Assembly (NCBI GenBank): GCA_905193725.1
Contig: CAJJPW010000023.1
Coordinates: 1-16,843 of the forward strand
Length of the DNA stretch: 16,843 bases
Reading direction: 5' to 3'
DNA from: an uncultured Eubacteriales bacterium
GTDB lineage: Bacteria > Bacillota > Clostridia > Christensenellales > Christensenellaceae
The first letter of the stretch is position 1; each line of letters begins with the position of its first letter. Made by a program: the position numbers and the translations under genes. Below the pieces are notes generated by a model. The model was not told where the DNA came from, did not search any database, and saw only the letters and a list, made by a program, of their open reading frames with translations. This document shows positions 1 to 7,799 of this stretch, piece by piece.

Positions 1-1562
1 TTCTGCTGGGAGATGTAGGGTATGGCAAGACAGAGGTGGCCATGCGAGCTGCATTCAAAGCGGTGATGGACTCCAAGCAGGTAGCAGTTTTGGTGCCCAC
101 CACGCTGCTGGCCAGGCAGCACTACATGACGTTTCAACAGAGGATGGAGGGATATCCGGTATCCATTGGATTGCTCTCTCGGTTTCAATCCCACGAAAAC
201 AAAAAGACCATACAGAAGATCAAAGAGGGGAACATCGATATCGTCATTGGCACCCACCGCCTGCTGGGCAATGATGTGGTGTTTCGGGACCTAGGGCTGC
301 TGATAGTGGATGAAGAACAGCGGTTTGGAGTGGCACACAAGGAAAAAATCAAGAATCTGAAAAACACGGTGGATGTGCTCACTATGAGCGCCACCCCCAT
401 CCCCAGGACACTGGAGATGGCTATGGTGGGGATGCGAGACATGAGCACCATCGACACGCCGCCAGAAGATAGAAAAGAAGTGAGCAGCGTGGTAGTAGAG
501 TTTTCCCAGACGTATATCAAAGAGGCCATTACCCGGGAGCTGGCCCGAGAGGGACAGGTGTACTTTGTGGTGCGAAAGATCAGCCAGATGGATGAGGTAT
601 TGGCCATGCTGAAAAAGTTGGCCCCTAAGGCTAGAATTTGCATGGCTCATGGCAGGCTCTCCGAGCGGGAGTTTGAGCAGACCATCGGCGACTTTTACGA
701 ACAGAAATACGATATCATGCTGTGCACCACCATCATTGAATCGGGGATTGACATTCCCAATGTGAATACCATTATCGTATATGAGGCAGATAAGTTTGGC
801 CTCGCCCAGCTCTACCAGCTCAAGGGGCGGGTGGGCAGATCCAGCCGAAAGGCCTATGCTTATTTCACCTATTTTAAACAGGATTCACTAAGTGAAGTGG
901 CACAAAAGCGGCTCAGCGCCATGCGGGAGTTCACACAGCTAGGAAGTGGATTTAAAATCGCCATGCGGGATTTGCAGATCCGCGGGGCGGGAAATATTTT
1001 AGGGCCGGAGCAGAGCGGGCACTTGGCGCAAGTGGGGTACCACATGTACTGTGATATGGTGCGGCAAGAGGTGTCTAAGGCCATGGGCCAGCCGGTGGAA
1101 AAGGCCAATGAGACGGCGGTGGAACTCTCGCTGTCGGCCTATATTCCCAAGAGTTACATTCCTTCGGAGATGGAAAAGCTGGAGATCTACCGGAAAATCG
1201 GCAGTATATCCAGCGTGGAAGAAGCCAAAGATGTGAAAAAACAGCTGCAAGACCGGTTCCACTATGTGCCCCGAGAGGTGGAAAATCTGATGATTACCAG
1301 CATGATACGGGCGTATGCATTTCGGGCAGGCATTGCCAGTGTGATTAAAAAGGGAAATAAGATCGAGATGAAATATGCGGAAGAGACGCAGCTGGATATG
1401 AAAAAGATGATGCGGGTATTGTCTATGGAAGAGAGCCCGTGCCTTTTCCGGGCGACCAATCCACCAATGCTGATTTATGATCTGAAAAAAGCGGGCAATA
1501 AAAACCCACTTATGCCTCTTGTAGAGCTTTTAAACAAACTGAGACGTTGCATTGTATTGTAA
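1..1562 (+). CDS. mfd: Transcription-repair coupling factor Mfd, C-terminal part (5' truncated by window edge)
   Basis: This is the motor and C-terminal part of Mfd, the SF2 translocase that removes RNA polymerase stalled at DNA lesions and recruits the nucleotide excision repair proteins. The reading frame is open from base 3, so the gene starts upstream. The first visible residues form the Walker A motif (GDVGYGKTEVAMRAAF). They are followed by a Walker B motif of DEEQ type (IVDEEQRFGVAHKEK), motif III (TMSATPIPRTLEMAM, the RecG/Mfd form), ESGIDIPNVNT, and motif VI (QLKGRVGRSSRKAYAY). After these comes the Mfd/RecG TRG-like stretch RDLQIRGAGNILGPEQSGH. The last ~150 residues match the Mfd C-terminal regulatory domain in position. 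About 520 residues are visible of a usual ~1150. A promoter for the next gene lies inside the 3' end. The motif set is diagnostic and RecG would lack this C-terminal domain. Confidence 0.97.
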   Translation, partial: LLGDVGYGKTEVAMRAAFKAVMDSKQVAVLVPTTLLARQHYMTFQQRMEGYPVSIGLLSRFQSHENKKTIQKIKEGNIDIVIGTHRLLGNDVVFRDLGLLIVDEEQRFGVAHKEKIKNLKNTVDVLTMSATPIPRTLEMAMVGMRDMSTIDTPPEDRKEVSSVVVEFSQTYIKEAITRELAREGQVYFVVRKISQMDEVLAMLKKLAPKARICMAHGRLSEREFEQTIGDFYEQKYDIMLCTTIIESGIDIPNVNTIIVYEADKFGLAQLYQLKGRVGRSSRKAYAYFTYFKQDSLSEVAQKRLSAMREFTQLGSGFKIAMRDLQIRGAGNILGPEQSGHLAQVGYHMYCDMVRQEVSKAMGQPVEKANETAVELSLSAYIPKSYIPSEMEKLEIYRKIGSISSVEEAKDVKKQLQDRFHYVPREVENLMITSMIRAYAFRAGIASVIKKGNKIEMKYAEETQLDMKKMMRVLSMEESPCLFRATNPPMLIYDLKKAGNKNPLMPLVELLNKLRRCIVL

Positions 1563-1575
1563 AATGAGGTATACT
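1547..1575 (+). promoter_or_regulatory. Sigma-A-type promoter for the PrsA-like gene
   Basis: A TTGCAT box at 1547-1552 and a TATACT box at 1570-1575 are separated by exactly 17 bases. The -35 box lies within the last codons of mfd, and the predicted start near 1582 would leave a short leader before the ribosome site of the gene at 1611. Each box differs from consensus at only one or two positions. Not tested, but spacing and position are right. Confidence 0.6.
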
Positions 1576-1610
1576 TATCTTACGTTTATGCAGAAGAAAA
1601 GGAGAGATTT

Positions 1611-2825
1611 ATGAAAAAATTAAAAACGATGTTAATTCTCGTTTTAGCAGTAGGAATGCTATTTTCGGCGGTAGGCTGCTCCATGATTACTGTAAACGAA
1701 GAGAGAGATAAAGAGCAGGTTGTCGCCACCGTGAACGGCGTTGAGATCAAAAAAGAGGAAATTTTAAGAGATATAGATGCTTACTACCAGATGTACGGCA
1801 TAACGGACGACAATAGAGATACGCAAGAAGGGCAGGAATTGCTCTCTAGAGCTAAGACACTGCTGCTGGACGATTATATTGAGGCGGAAATCATTCGCCA
1901 ACAGGCAGAAAAAATGGGCCTTTATCCTCTGACGGAGGAAGAACTACAGCAGGCCAAAGAGGATGCAGAGGCCATGGGTCAATCCCTCACTGAGCTACAC
2001 CAAGAAAGTGTTCAGTCGGACGTGGAGGAGGATCCTTCTCTGGATTACGATACGGAGCTAAATGCTCGCTTAGAGGAATCTCTCTTGCAGGCAGGTGTGT
2101 CCAATGGTGCGCTAGAGGCTGGATATATTAGAGACACCATTGAGACAAAGGTAAAAGAGGCTGTCACAGCAGATGTGCAGGTATCCGACGAAGAGGTACA
2201 AGCTTGGTACGATGAACAGTTAGCGGAACAAAAAGAGTCTTTGGATGAGGCGCCAGAAACACTGAGCGACGTGGAATCCTCCACGATCAGCGTATACGTG
2301 CCTGAGGGGCTCAGATATGTAAAGCACATTTTGATCGCTATTCCAGATGAGGCGGCGGATGAGATCTCTTCCCTGAGGACGGATGGAGATACTGAAGGCG
2401 CTGACGCGCTGCGGGACGAGGAACTAGCCAAGCTCAAGCCAAAGGCAGAGGAAGTACTTGCCAAAGTACAGGCAGGGGAGGATTTTGACTCCCTCATTGC
2501 AGAATATGGAGAAGACCCGGGTATGGAGAGCAATGAGGAGGGATATCTCATCAGCGAGGGCAATACAGACTACGTGGAGGAGTTCGTTCAGGCAGGAATG
2601 GCCCTTGAAAAAGTGGGGGATACTTCTGGCCTAGTAGCTTCTGATTATGGTTACCACATTATCCAATACACTAGCGATAAGACAGCAGGAGCAATTCCCT
2701 TGGATGATGTGAAGACAGAGATCTATGAAAAACTCATGAGCGACACGATAGAATCCACTTGGGAAGATCAGCTTTCTGCTTGGATGAGCGAGGCGGAAGT
2801 GGTTAAATACGAAAATCGGCTTTAA
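1611..2825 (+). CDS. prsA: PpiC/parvulin-type peptidyl-prolyl isomerase lipoprotein (PrsA/SurA-like foldase)
   Basis: This is a predicted extracytoplasmic foldase that helps secreted proteins fold and isomerises Xaa-Pro bonds. The start has a clear AAAGGAGAG ribosome site. Residues 1-22 are a lipoprotein signal: a basic start, a hydrophobic core, then A-V-G-C with lipidation at Cys23. Residues ~40-200 resemble the SurA-N/trigger-like chaperone region (VATVNGVEIKKEEI... at its start) and are rich in Glu/Asp. A parvulin domain follows at ~234-370, with VKHILIAI near its start, EDFDSLIAEYGEDPG in the middle, and GYHIIQYTSDK at its end. A short tail completes 404 residues. Single-domain PrsA proteins are usually ~280-350 aa, so the N-terminal and linker parts are somewhat long. 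mfd lies 48 bases upstream, but a separate promoter is visible. The family is secure; the symbol prsA is by analogy. Confidence 0.85.
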   Translation: MKKLKTMLILVLAVGMLFSAVGCSMITVNEERDKEQVVATVNGVEIKKEEILRDIDAYYQMYGITDDNRDTQEGQELLSRAKTLLLDDYIEAEIIRQQAEKMGLYPLTEEELQQAKEDAEAMGQSLTELHQESVQSDVEEDPSLDYDTELNARLEESLLQAGVSNGALEAGYIRDTIETKVKEAVTADVQVSDEEVQAWYDEQLAEQKESLDEAPETLSDVESSTISVYVPEGLRYVKHILIAIPDEAADEISSLRTDGDTEGADALRDEELAKLKPKAEEVLAKVQAGEDFDSLIAEYGEDPGMESNEEGYLISEGNTDYVEEFVQAGMALEKVGDTSGLVASDYGYHIIQYTSDKTAGAIPLDDVKTEIYEKLMSDTIESTWEDQLSAWMSEAEVVKYENRL

Positions 2826-2908
2826 ATAGCGAAAGGACAGTATTAAAAACAAAAAATTTTGTAATTTTGTTCATATTTTTTGTAAAAATTTATATTATTT
2901 TGCAGATT

Positions 2909-2936
2909 AAAGCAACGCCACACTTGACGTTGCTTT
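2909..2936 (+). terminator. Hairpin terminator after the PrsA-like gene
   Basis: AAAGCAACG (2909-2917) pairs perfectly with CGTTGCTTT (2928-2936) around a 10-base loop. The T-run is weak (CATTTTG follows), so termination may be partial. The rest of the 2826-3148 gap is AT-rich. It holds a small inverted repeat TTGTA-AATA-TACAA at 2955-2968 and no convincing gene. Confidence 0.55.
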
Positions 2937-3148
2937 CATTTTGCACTACAATAATTGTAAATATACAAATCGTGTATTATTTATACAGTTTCAAGAGCAA
3001 AAATAGTAAAAGAAGTGGGAACGAAGTCCGGTCAATTGAATAAAATAATTAAAGATTTGTTTCTGAATAAATTTCTAGGCTTTGCAAATAATACTAAAGA
3101 AAACAAATATTTAAATTATTTTAATATAATGTGGAGGATAGCATACAT

Positions 3149-3694
3149 ATGAAGGCAACTGGTATTGTAAGACGTATTGATGAACTTGGCAGAGTAGTTA
3201 TTCCAAAAGAAATAAGGCGGACGCTTAAAATCAGAGAAGGAGATCCTTTAGAAATATTTACCGAGAGAGATGGGGGAATCATCCTGAAAAAATATTCCTT
3301 AGTCGGCGAACTAGGCGGCTTGGCAGAGGAATTCTCTGATGCTTTGGTCAAGGAAATTGGTGCAACCGCGATTGTATGCGATAGAGACGTTGTAATTTCT
3401 GCTAGTGGCAAGCACAAGAAATTTTATAAAGATAGCATCATCAGCAAGGAATTAGAAAACTTTATCGATACAAAGGAAAATATCATTGCAAATGACCCAA
3501 AAGAGATGATTCCTGTAGCAAAAAATGAAAATGAGACCGATATCAAAAGCGAAATAGTCGTCCCAATCATTTGTGATGGTCAAGCGATAGGCGCCATAGT
3601 GCTTATTTCCAAAGAGGAAAAGAAATTTGATCAAACTCAGCTGGTGGCGGCAAGCGTAGCGGCAAGTGTGATCAGCATGCAAATGGCCCAATAA
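3149..3694 (+). CDS. spoVT: Stage V sporulation protein T (SpoVT), AbrB-type transition regulator
   Basis: SpoVT is a DNA-binding regulator of forespore gene expression late in endospore formation. The N-terminal ~50 residues are a SpoVT/AbrB swapped-hairpin domain with the family signature (MKATGIVRRIDELGRVVIPK, then EIRRTLKIREGDPLEIF). The remaining ~130 residues match the GAF-like C-terminal domain of SpoVT and end AASVAASVISMQMAQ. The length of 181 aa is near the B. subtilis protein (178). An in-frame GTG at 3131 lies inside the GGAGG ribosome site (3132-3137), so the ATG 11 bases further is chosen. This start also matches the usual SpoVT N-terminus. The gene is monocistronic, with a strong terminator behind it. 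In Bacillus it is made under sigma-G; I could not find a well-spaced sigma-G promoter here. Confidence 0.95.
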   Translation: MKATGIVRRIDELGRVVIPKEIRRTLKIREGDPLEIFTERDGGIILKKYSLVGELGGLAEEFSDALVKEIGATAIVCDRDVVISASGKHKKFYKDSIISKELENFIDTKENIIANDPKEMIPVAKNENETDIKSEIVVPIICDGQAIGAIVLISKEEKKFDQTQLVAASVAASVISMQMAQ

Positions 3695-3740
3695 TAAAAA
3701 GCCTAGTAATTTATGATGAAAAACAGCTTTTGTACAAAGT

Positions 3741-3770
3741 ACAGGGGGGCTTCTTTCCCCCTGTTTTTTT
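3741..3770 (+). terminator. Rho-independent terminator of spoVT
   Basis: ACAGGGGG (3741-3748) pairs with CCCCCTGT (3757-3764) and is followed directly by a run of seven T. This is a textbook intrinsic terminator. The 3771-3862 gap behind it holds no recognisable feature. Confidence 0.92.
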
Positions 3771-3862
3771 ATGGCCTCAATAGCCCCTTTTGGCAGTCAT
3801 TTGAAGTAGCGCTGTCGCTGATATAATCTCTTTCCCGCTATACTTTATGGCCTTAGCAGACG

Positions 3863-4723
3863 TTATTCAACTCTTTTTGCCCGATATACTAGAACGCTCA
3901 GTAAGATCATGACCAAAGATAGTATGGGGAAGATGATATTGAATTCAGAAAATAACGGCCAAATAGCCAGCACAAAGGCGCTAATGATATATAGTGTGAG
4001 CTTATTTTTGGCAAGGAGTTCTCTTTTGATTTTGTCCTTCGTTATGATCTTATCCCGGATTTCATTTTCCAAAGAGCAAAGGACCTCTTCTTCCTCTGGG
4101 AGCCAATCTAGGTCGGTACAGATCTTTATAATATCCTTTTGGTCTAGCAGCTCTACGCCGTTTAGCTCTTTACTGAGCCTTATGGCCTCTTGGGTAAATT
4201 GGCTGGTGGTGACAAAATAGATCTTTTGATACTCTTTATGAATGATCTTCTTATATGCGCGGAAGATATCCTGACAGCTGCTCTCGCAGGATGGAAAGTT
4301 GAGAAAGAGCTTAATAAAGGTATCTTTCGACTCATTCACATAGACGTCCTCGCTACGAGAGTAAAAATCGTCTTCCAAAAACTGGCTGAACAGACGGGAA
4401 AAGAACTTGCCCAAATCCTCGATGTTGAGCAATAAGAGCTCTTTGATCACATGGTTTTGACGCATCGTACTCATCCTTTTAGACACATAGCGAGAAAAAC
4501 GGAACTTCTGCAGCAGATAAATTCCTAAACTGATTAGCACGACGCAACCAAGAGCGCAAATAATGGACGGCCAAATGGACCAGAAAATTCGAATAAAAAA
4601 GAAGTAGAAAAATCCAAAGAGCACAAGGCGTAGAAAGATAAAATCCAGTGTACGAGCTACGATGTTTTTATTTTTATGGAACTCTTTTCTGAAATAGCGA
4701 TTGACCACCTTGTTTTCCAACAT
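3863..4723 (-). CDS. Membrane protein with a degenerate Mrr/restriction-endonuclease-like domain
   Basis: No gene name is recognised. The ATG at 4723 is chosen because AAGGAGG lies ten bases upstream; a longer frame to 4771 has no such site. The 286-aa protein has two hydrophobic helices near the N-terminus (about residues 28-75, rich in Phe/Ile/Leu) and two near the C-terminus (about 237-280), with a ~160-residue soluble part between. The stretch IYFVTTSQFTQEAIRLSKEL followed by NGVELLDQKDII resembles the last strand-helix-strand of Mrr-type nuclease domains (usual form: VTNS-F-T--A---A---GI-L-D---L). The preceding part lacks a recognisable Asp and the Q-x-K pair, so DNA cleavage looks unlikely. 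It stands alone between convergent spoVT and divergent nadD. The membrane layout is seen directly; the fold link is a resemblance only; the function is unknown. Confidence 0.6.
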   Translation of the reverse strand: MLENKVVNRYFRKEFHKNKNIVARTLDFIFLRLVLFGFFYFFFIRIFWSIWPSIICALGCVVLISLGIYLLQKFRFSRYVSKRMSTMRQNHVIKELLLLNIEDLGKFFSRLFSQFLEDDFYSRSEDVYVNESKDTFIKLFLNFPSCESSCQDIFRAYKKIIHKEYQKIYFVTTSQFTQEAIRLSKELNGVELLDQKDIIKICTDLDWLPEEEEVLCSLENEIRDKIITKDKIKRELLAKNKLTLYIISAFVLAIWPLFSEFNIIFPILSLVMILLSVLVYRAKRVE

Positions 4724-4752
4724 AAATGTCCTTCCTCCTTTGTAGATGATTA

Positions 4753-4782
4753 TTGACAGAACCCTTCTCATTCAAACATACT
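4753..4782 (+). promoter_or_regulatory. Possible distal promoter of the nadD operon
   Basis: A perfect TTGACA at 4753-4758 is followed after 18 bases by CATACT at 4777-4782. It would start a transcript near 4789, giving a ~170-base leader ahead of nadD. It lies between the start of the minus-strand membrane gene and nadD, so it could also be chance in AT-rich DNA. Confidence 0.4.
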
Positions 4783-4893
4783 TAAAAATAGTGGCCTTGA
4801 TATGAATGTTTATGAAATAACAGCTGAAGTTTATATCCTGAAAAGTAAAGCGTATTTTTGGCTACCAAATGTGCAAAAAGATGGGAAATCAAG

Positions 4894-4921
4894 TGATTTA
4901 GCCAGAGTTTTATGATATAAT
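4894..4921 (+). promoter_or_regulatory. Extended -10 promoter of nadD-yqeK-rsfS
   Basis: TGATATAAT at 4913-4921 is a perfect extended -10 (TG-n-TATAAT). A weak -35 candidate (TGATTT, 4894-4899) lies 16 bases upstream. The predicted start is near 4928, about 30 bases before the nadD start codon. Confidence 0.6.
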
Positions 4922-4958
4922 AAAAAAAAGTATATGGATAAGATATGGGTAGGAAGTT

Positions 4959-5630
4959 ATGCTTGGGATCAAATCGCAGCACTATGCGGATGCAGATCAT
5001 TGCATTGCATCAAAACATCTGAGAAAAATTGGCATATTAGGAGGGACGTTTAATCCTCCTCATTATGCACACTTAGAGATGGCTCGGGATATCTATCGAG
5101 AATTTGGCCTGGAACAGGTAGTACTCCTTCCCTGTGGCGATCCTCCTCACAAAAGAAAGGAGCAAGTTGCCAATAAATTTCACCGATATAATATGCTATG
5201 CCTTTTGATTAAAGATATACCCTTCCTCTCGGTAAGCGATGTGGAGATTATGCGGAAGGGCTTTACATATACGGTGGATACCATGCAAATCCTTCAAGAA
5301 AAGTATTTGCACAAAGCGCGTCTTTATTATATTATTGGCACGGATACGTTGCTCACGCTGGAATCTTGGCGAGACTACCAAAGGGTATTTTCTATGACTA
5401 GCTTTATCTGCGTTATGCGTCCAGGGGATTCTCCTTTGCAGGTGAAAAAGAAAATAGAGTATTTTCAAAAACAGTACCATCTCGACATTCAGTTGGCCGA
5501 TTCCGTGGGGCTAAATATCTCCTCTACCATGGTGCGAGAAAAGTTTTTGCGGGGAGAAGATATCACTGCCTACACATCAAAAGAAATTGAGGAGTATATG
5601 AAAAACAATGACGTCTATGAAAGAGAATGA
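4959..5630 (+). CDS. nadD: Nicotinate-nucleotide adenylyltransferase NadD
   Basis: NadD transfers AMP from ATP to nicotinate mononucleotide to make deamido-NAD in cytosolic NAD synthesis. The nucleotidyltransferase Rossmann motif GILGGTFNPPHYAHLEMARD (from about residue 24) carries the (H/T)xGH-type catalytic site in the form HYAH. The family C-terminal motif ISSTMVREKFLRG appears near residue 187, and IIGTDTLLTLESWRDY matches the substrate region. The 223 aa are slightly longer than usual, because ~22 residues (MLGIKSQHYADADHC...) precede the usual start of the domain. No other standard start codon lies nearer the domain. AGGAAG sits only two bases from the ATG, which is tight. The 3' end overlaps yqeK by 23 bases, as expected in an operon. 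Confidence 0.93.
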   Translation: MLGIKSQHYADADHCIASKHLRKIGILGGTFNPPHYAHLEMARDIYREFGLEQVVLLPCGDPPHKRKEQVANKFHRYNMLCLLIKDIPFLSVSDVEIMRKGFTYTVDTMQILQEKYLHKARLYYIIGTDTLLTLESWRDYQRVFSMTSFICVMRPGDSPLQVKKKIEYFQKQYHLDIQLADSVGLNISSTMVREKFLRGEDITAYTSKEIEEYMKNNDVYERE

Positions 5631-6186
5631 AATGATTGGATGCTTAAGAGAGTATTTAAACGATAAGCGAGTTGAGCATTCCATCTCTACAAGAGATATG
5701 GCAGTGAGGCTCGCCCAGAAATTTGGGGCGAATGTGGAAGCTGCAAAGGTGGCAGGAATTTTCCACGACATCGCTAAGCAGTTGCCTAAGGAAAAGAAGC
5801 TGGAGTTGTGCATAGAATATGATATTCCAGTGGACGAAATTATGCAGGAAAATCCAGAGCTGCTCCACGGTTTTATCGGCGCTGAGATCATCAAAAGGAA
5901 TTATGACATCGATAATTCAGACATTTTGAACGCGGTTCGATATCATACCACAGGACGCCGGGGAATGTCCCTATTGGAAAAGGTGGTATATTTGGCAGAT
6001 CTGATTGAGCCTGGCAGGAACTTTGATGGAGTGGATGAGATCAGAACTGCGGCCTTTAGAAATTTAGATGGAGCAATGCTCATGGCTGCAAAAAATGTGA
6101 TGAGCTTTATATTATACCATGACTTACCTATGCATCCATTGACGCTAGATGCATATAATGACATGCTGCGGCGTATTGAGAGATAG
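5608..6186 (+). CDS. yqeK: YqeK, HD-domain Ap4A hydrolase (symmetrical bis(5'-nucleosyl)-tetraphosphatase)
   Basis: YqeK proteins are iron-dependent HD-domain hydrolases that split diadenosine tetraphosphate to ADP. Metal-binding residues are visible: His24 (VEHSIS), His53-Asp54 (GIFHDIAK), His87 (LLHGFIGAE), His113 (RYHTTGRRGMSLLEK) and Asp131 (VYLADLIEPGRNFDG). The last two motifs are characteristic of YqeK rather than other HD proteins. At 192 aa the length is normal. ATG 5608 has GAGGAG 13 bases upstream; ATG 5617 gives an N-terminus (MKENEMIG) that fits homologues equally well, so the start is uncertain by three codons. The overlap with nadD suggests translational coupling. Confidence 0.93.
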   Translation: MTSMKENEMIGCLREYLNDKRVEHSISTRDMAVRLAQKFGANVEAAKVAGIFHDIAKQLPKEKKLELCIEYDIPVDEIMQENPELLHGFIGAEIIKRNYDIDNSDILNAVRYHTTGRRGMSLLEKVVYLADLIEPGRNFDGVDEIRTAAFRNLDGAMLMAAKNVMSFILYHDLPMHPLTLDAYNDMLRRIER

Positions 6187-6212
6187 CAAATACTACAGAG
6201 GGAAGAAAAGCA

Positions 6213-6263
6213 ATGTATCGAAAGAATGCATGCTGGAAAAATACGGAGAGTTTGAAAGGATAA
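6213..6263 (+). other. Possible 16-codon leader/small ORF before rsfS
   Basis: An ATG at 6213 with GAGGGA nine bases upstream opens a 16-codon frame (MYRKNACWKNTESLKG). Its stop at 6261-6263 touches the rsfS ribosome site. This would suit translational coupling, but a frame this short can arise by chance and no family is recognised. In many clostridia a lytR-like gene occupies this gap, so it could also be a leftover. Confidence 0.2.
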
Positions 6264-6268
6264 CGAAT

Positions 6269-6640
6269 ATGACCAAACAATTTGATCAAGTAGTACTGGA
6301 TATGGCTAAGATATTAGACAACAGAAAGGCCATTGACATTCGCATTATTGATGTCTCGAAACAGACCATCTTGTCAGACTATTTTTTAATTGCAAGCGGG
6401 CGCTCTAATGTCCACGTGAAAACCCTGGCAGATGAATTGACAGAAAAGATGGCCAAGAGCAAAAATATGACGCCTATCAGACAAGAGGGATACCAAGAGG
6501 GCCGGTGGATTGTGCTGGACTATGGTGATATTTTGGTGCATCTCTTCCACACAGAAGAGAGAGAATTTTACGACATTGAAAGGCTCTGGGAAGACGATGA
6601 CAATTTCATTGTATACGAGGGCCAACCGGATGAGGCATAA
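6269..6640 (+). CDS. rsfS: Ribosomal silencing factor RsfS (YbeB/Iojap family)
   Basis: RsfS binds ribosomal protein uL14 on the 50S subunit, blocks joining with 30S, and lowers translation in starvation. Family motifs are seen in order: LSDYFLIASGRSNVHVK (35-51), IRQEGYQEGRWIVLDYGDIL (70-89), and VHLFHTEEREFYDIERLW (90-107). The chosen ATG has GAAAGGA eight bases upstream and gives 123 aa, normal for the family. The frame stays open upstream, overlapping yqeK to 6149, but those residues do not resemble the family and the other starts have poor ribosome sites. It is third in the nadD-yqeK-rsfS order common across Firmicutes. Confidence 0.94.
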   Translation: MTKQFDQVVLDMAKILDNRKAIDIRIIDVSKQTILSDYFLIASGRSNVHVKTLADELTEKMAKSKNMTPIRQEGYQEGRWIVLDYGDILVHLFHTEEREFYDIERLWEDDDNFIVYEGQPDEA

Positions 6641-6742
6641 TAGCCACGGGAAGATGGTAGGTATGGCGTTATAAAAACGCTATTATATCCACGCGATTTA
6701 ATAGGCCTTTAGAGGTGGGTCAGAGCCTTATATTGCAAAAAA

Positions 6743-6787
6743 CGGTCAAGCACAGAGAGTATTATTTAAAAAGCTTTGACCGCTTTT
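6743..6787 (+). terminator. Terminator of the nadD-yqeK-rsfS operon
   Basis: CGGTCAAGC (6743-6751) pairs with GCTTTGACCG (6773-6782), with one bulged T. The 21-base loop is long, and CTTTTT follows. A smaller hairpin GCGTT-ATAAA-AACGC (6666-6680) lies nearer the rsfS stop and could be a first, weaker site. Confidence 0.6.
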
Positions 6788-6795
6788 TGGATTTG

Positions 6796-6821
6796 GGAAC
6801 TTTTCTGGCGCCATTTGCGTC
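6796..6821 (+). promoter_or_regulatory. ECF-sigma-like promoter of the DUF4349 lipoprotein gene
   Basis: GGAAC at 6796-6800 (in context GGGAACTTTT) is followed after 17 bases by CGTC at 6818-6821. This matches the general GGAAC-N(16-17)-CGTC pattern of extracytoplasmic-function sigma factors. No sigma-A pair of comparable quality lies in the same place. The predicted start leaves ~18-20 bases up to the start codon at 6848, just enough for the AAAGGAGGG ribosome site. Confidence 0.5.
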
Positions 6822-6847
6822 ATAGAGAATAAAAGGAGGGAATTTCA

Positions 6848-7786
6848 ATGAAAAAGCTTGTTATTGCCATTTTATGTGTCATGCTCTTATTTTGTTCCTG
6901 TGCTGCAACATCTAATGACATGTCGAATGATACGGCTGCAAAGGCACCTACAGAGAGCGCCGCAGTAGAATATGCGCCAGAGCAGTCTGGGGAAACGGGA
7001 GCACAAGATGTGGAAAATAGCATCGGCCAGATTAACATCCCCAAGACGGATCGGAAACTGGTATATACCTCCAGCTTCTCTATAGAATCCAAGCAGTTTG
7101 ATGAGGATTATCAGACAATAATGGATCAGTTGGGCGTTTATGAAGGGTACGTGGAATCTGAATCCACCTTTGGCCAACCGCCTAAGGACTATGACGACAC
7201 AGGACGCACCTCCAGCATGACGCTCAGAGTTCCAGTGGACCGCCTCAACCAGTTTTTAGCTTCTATCAGCGGGATAGGGACGATAGTAGAGAAGAGTACA
7301 CAAACCGAGGATGTATCACTGGAGTACTACGACACGGAGTCTCGCATTAAACTACTAGAGGACAGAATTACTAGACTGGAAACCCACCTAGAGCAGGCGA
7401 CTAGTGCCGACGATATCATCCAATTGGAATCTGAAATTTCGGACGCCCTCTACGAGTTGGATCAACTGGAGAGCTCAATGCGCAAAATCAACAGCCTCAT
7501 TGACTATGCCACAGTGAACATAGAGTTATACGAAGTGGCACGGGGAGACGTGATAGTCAACAAAGACGAGACGTTGGGAGAGCGCTCTCAAAACGCCTTT
7601 GAATCCTCTTGGGAAGGATTAAAGACCTTTGGAGAAGGATTCTTAGTGGTACTTAGCGCACTGGCACCTATCCTCATTGTGCTGGCTGTGATTGCAGCAA
7701 TTGTACTGGGTATCATTTGGGGTGTGAGGAGGAGAAAGAGAAAAAAGAGGGAAAAGAATCAAGAGCAAATGCCAAAAGGAGAATGA
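6848..7786 (+). CDS. DUF4349-domain membrane lipoprotein
   Basis: The function is unknown. The start follows AAAAGGAGGG. The N-terminus is a signal peptide ending in F-C-S-C, so Cys18 is the likely lipidated residue, although Phe and Cys at -3 and -2 are not ideal. Residues ~70-232 match the DUF4349 pattern. A ferredoxin-like stretch comes first (RKLVYTSSFSIESKQFDEDY, then SMTLRVPVDRLNQFLASI), followed by VEKSTQTEDVSLEYYDTESR. A coiled coil comes next (RIKLLEDRITRLETHLEQA...), then NSLIDYATVNIELYEV. A transmembrane helix (~263-290) and a very basic tail (RRRKRKKREKN) complete 312 aa, so most of the protein lies outside the cell. It is a single gene between terminators. The ECF-like promoter in front suggests envelope-stress control, which is inference. 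Confidence 0.85.
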   Translation: MKKLVIAILCVMLLFCSCAATSNDMSNDTAAKAPTESAAVEYAPEQSGETGAQDVENSIGQINIPKTDRKLVYTSSFSIESKQFDEDYQTIMDQLGVYEGYVESESTFGQPPKDYDDTGRTSSMTLRVPVDRLNQFLASISGIGTIVEKSTQTEDVSLEYYDTESRIKLLEDRITRLETHLEQATSADDIIQLESEISDALYELDQLESSMRKINSLIDYATVNIELYEVARGDVIVNKDETLGERSQNAFESSWEGLKTFGEGFLVVLSALAPILIVLAVIAAIVLGIIWGVRRRKRKKREKNQEQMPKGE

Positions 7787-7799
7787 GAATGAAAAATAA

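Noticed and set aside
3064..3096. Sigma-G-like boxes TGAATA and AATACTA before spoVT
   Set aside because: The boxes fit but are 20 bases apart instead of the usual 17-18, in very AT-rich DNA.
3015..3152. 45-codon GTG-started frame overlapping the spoVT start
   Set aside because: It has no ribosome site, AT-rich composition and no recognisable motif; it spans the spoVT promoter region.
4859..4904. Inverted repeat TGGCTA/TAGCCA in the nadD leader as a riboswitch
   Set aside because: A six-base stem with a ~34-base loop and no known riboswitch core or terminator.
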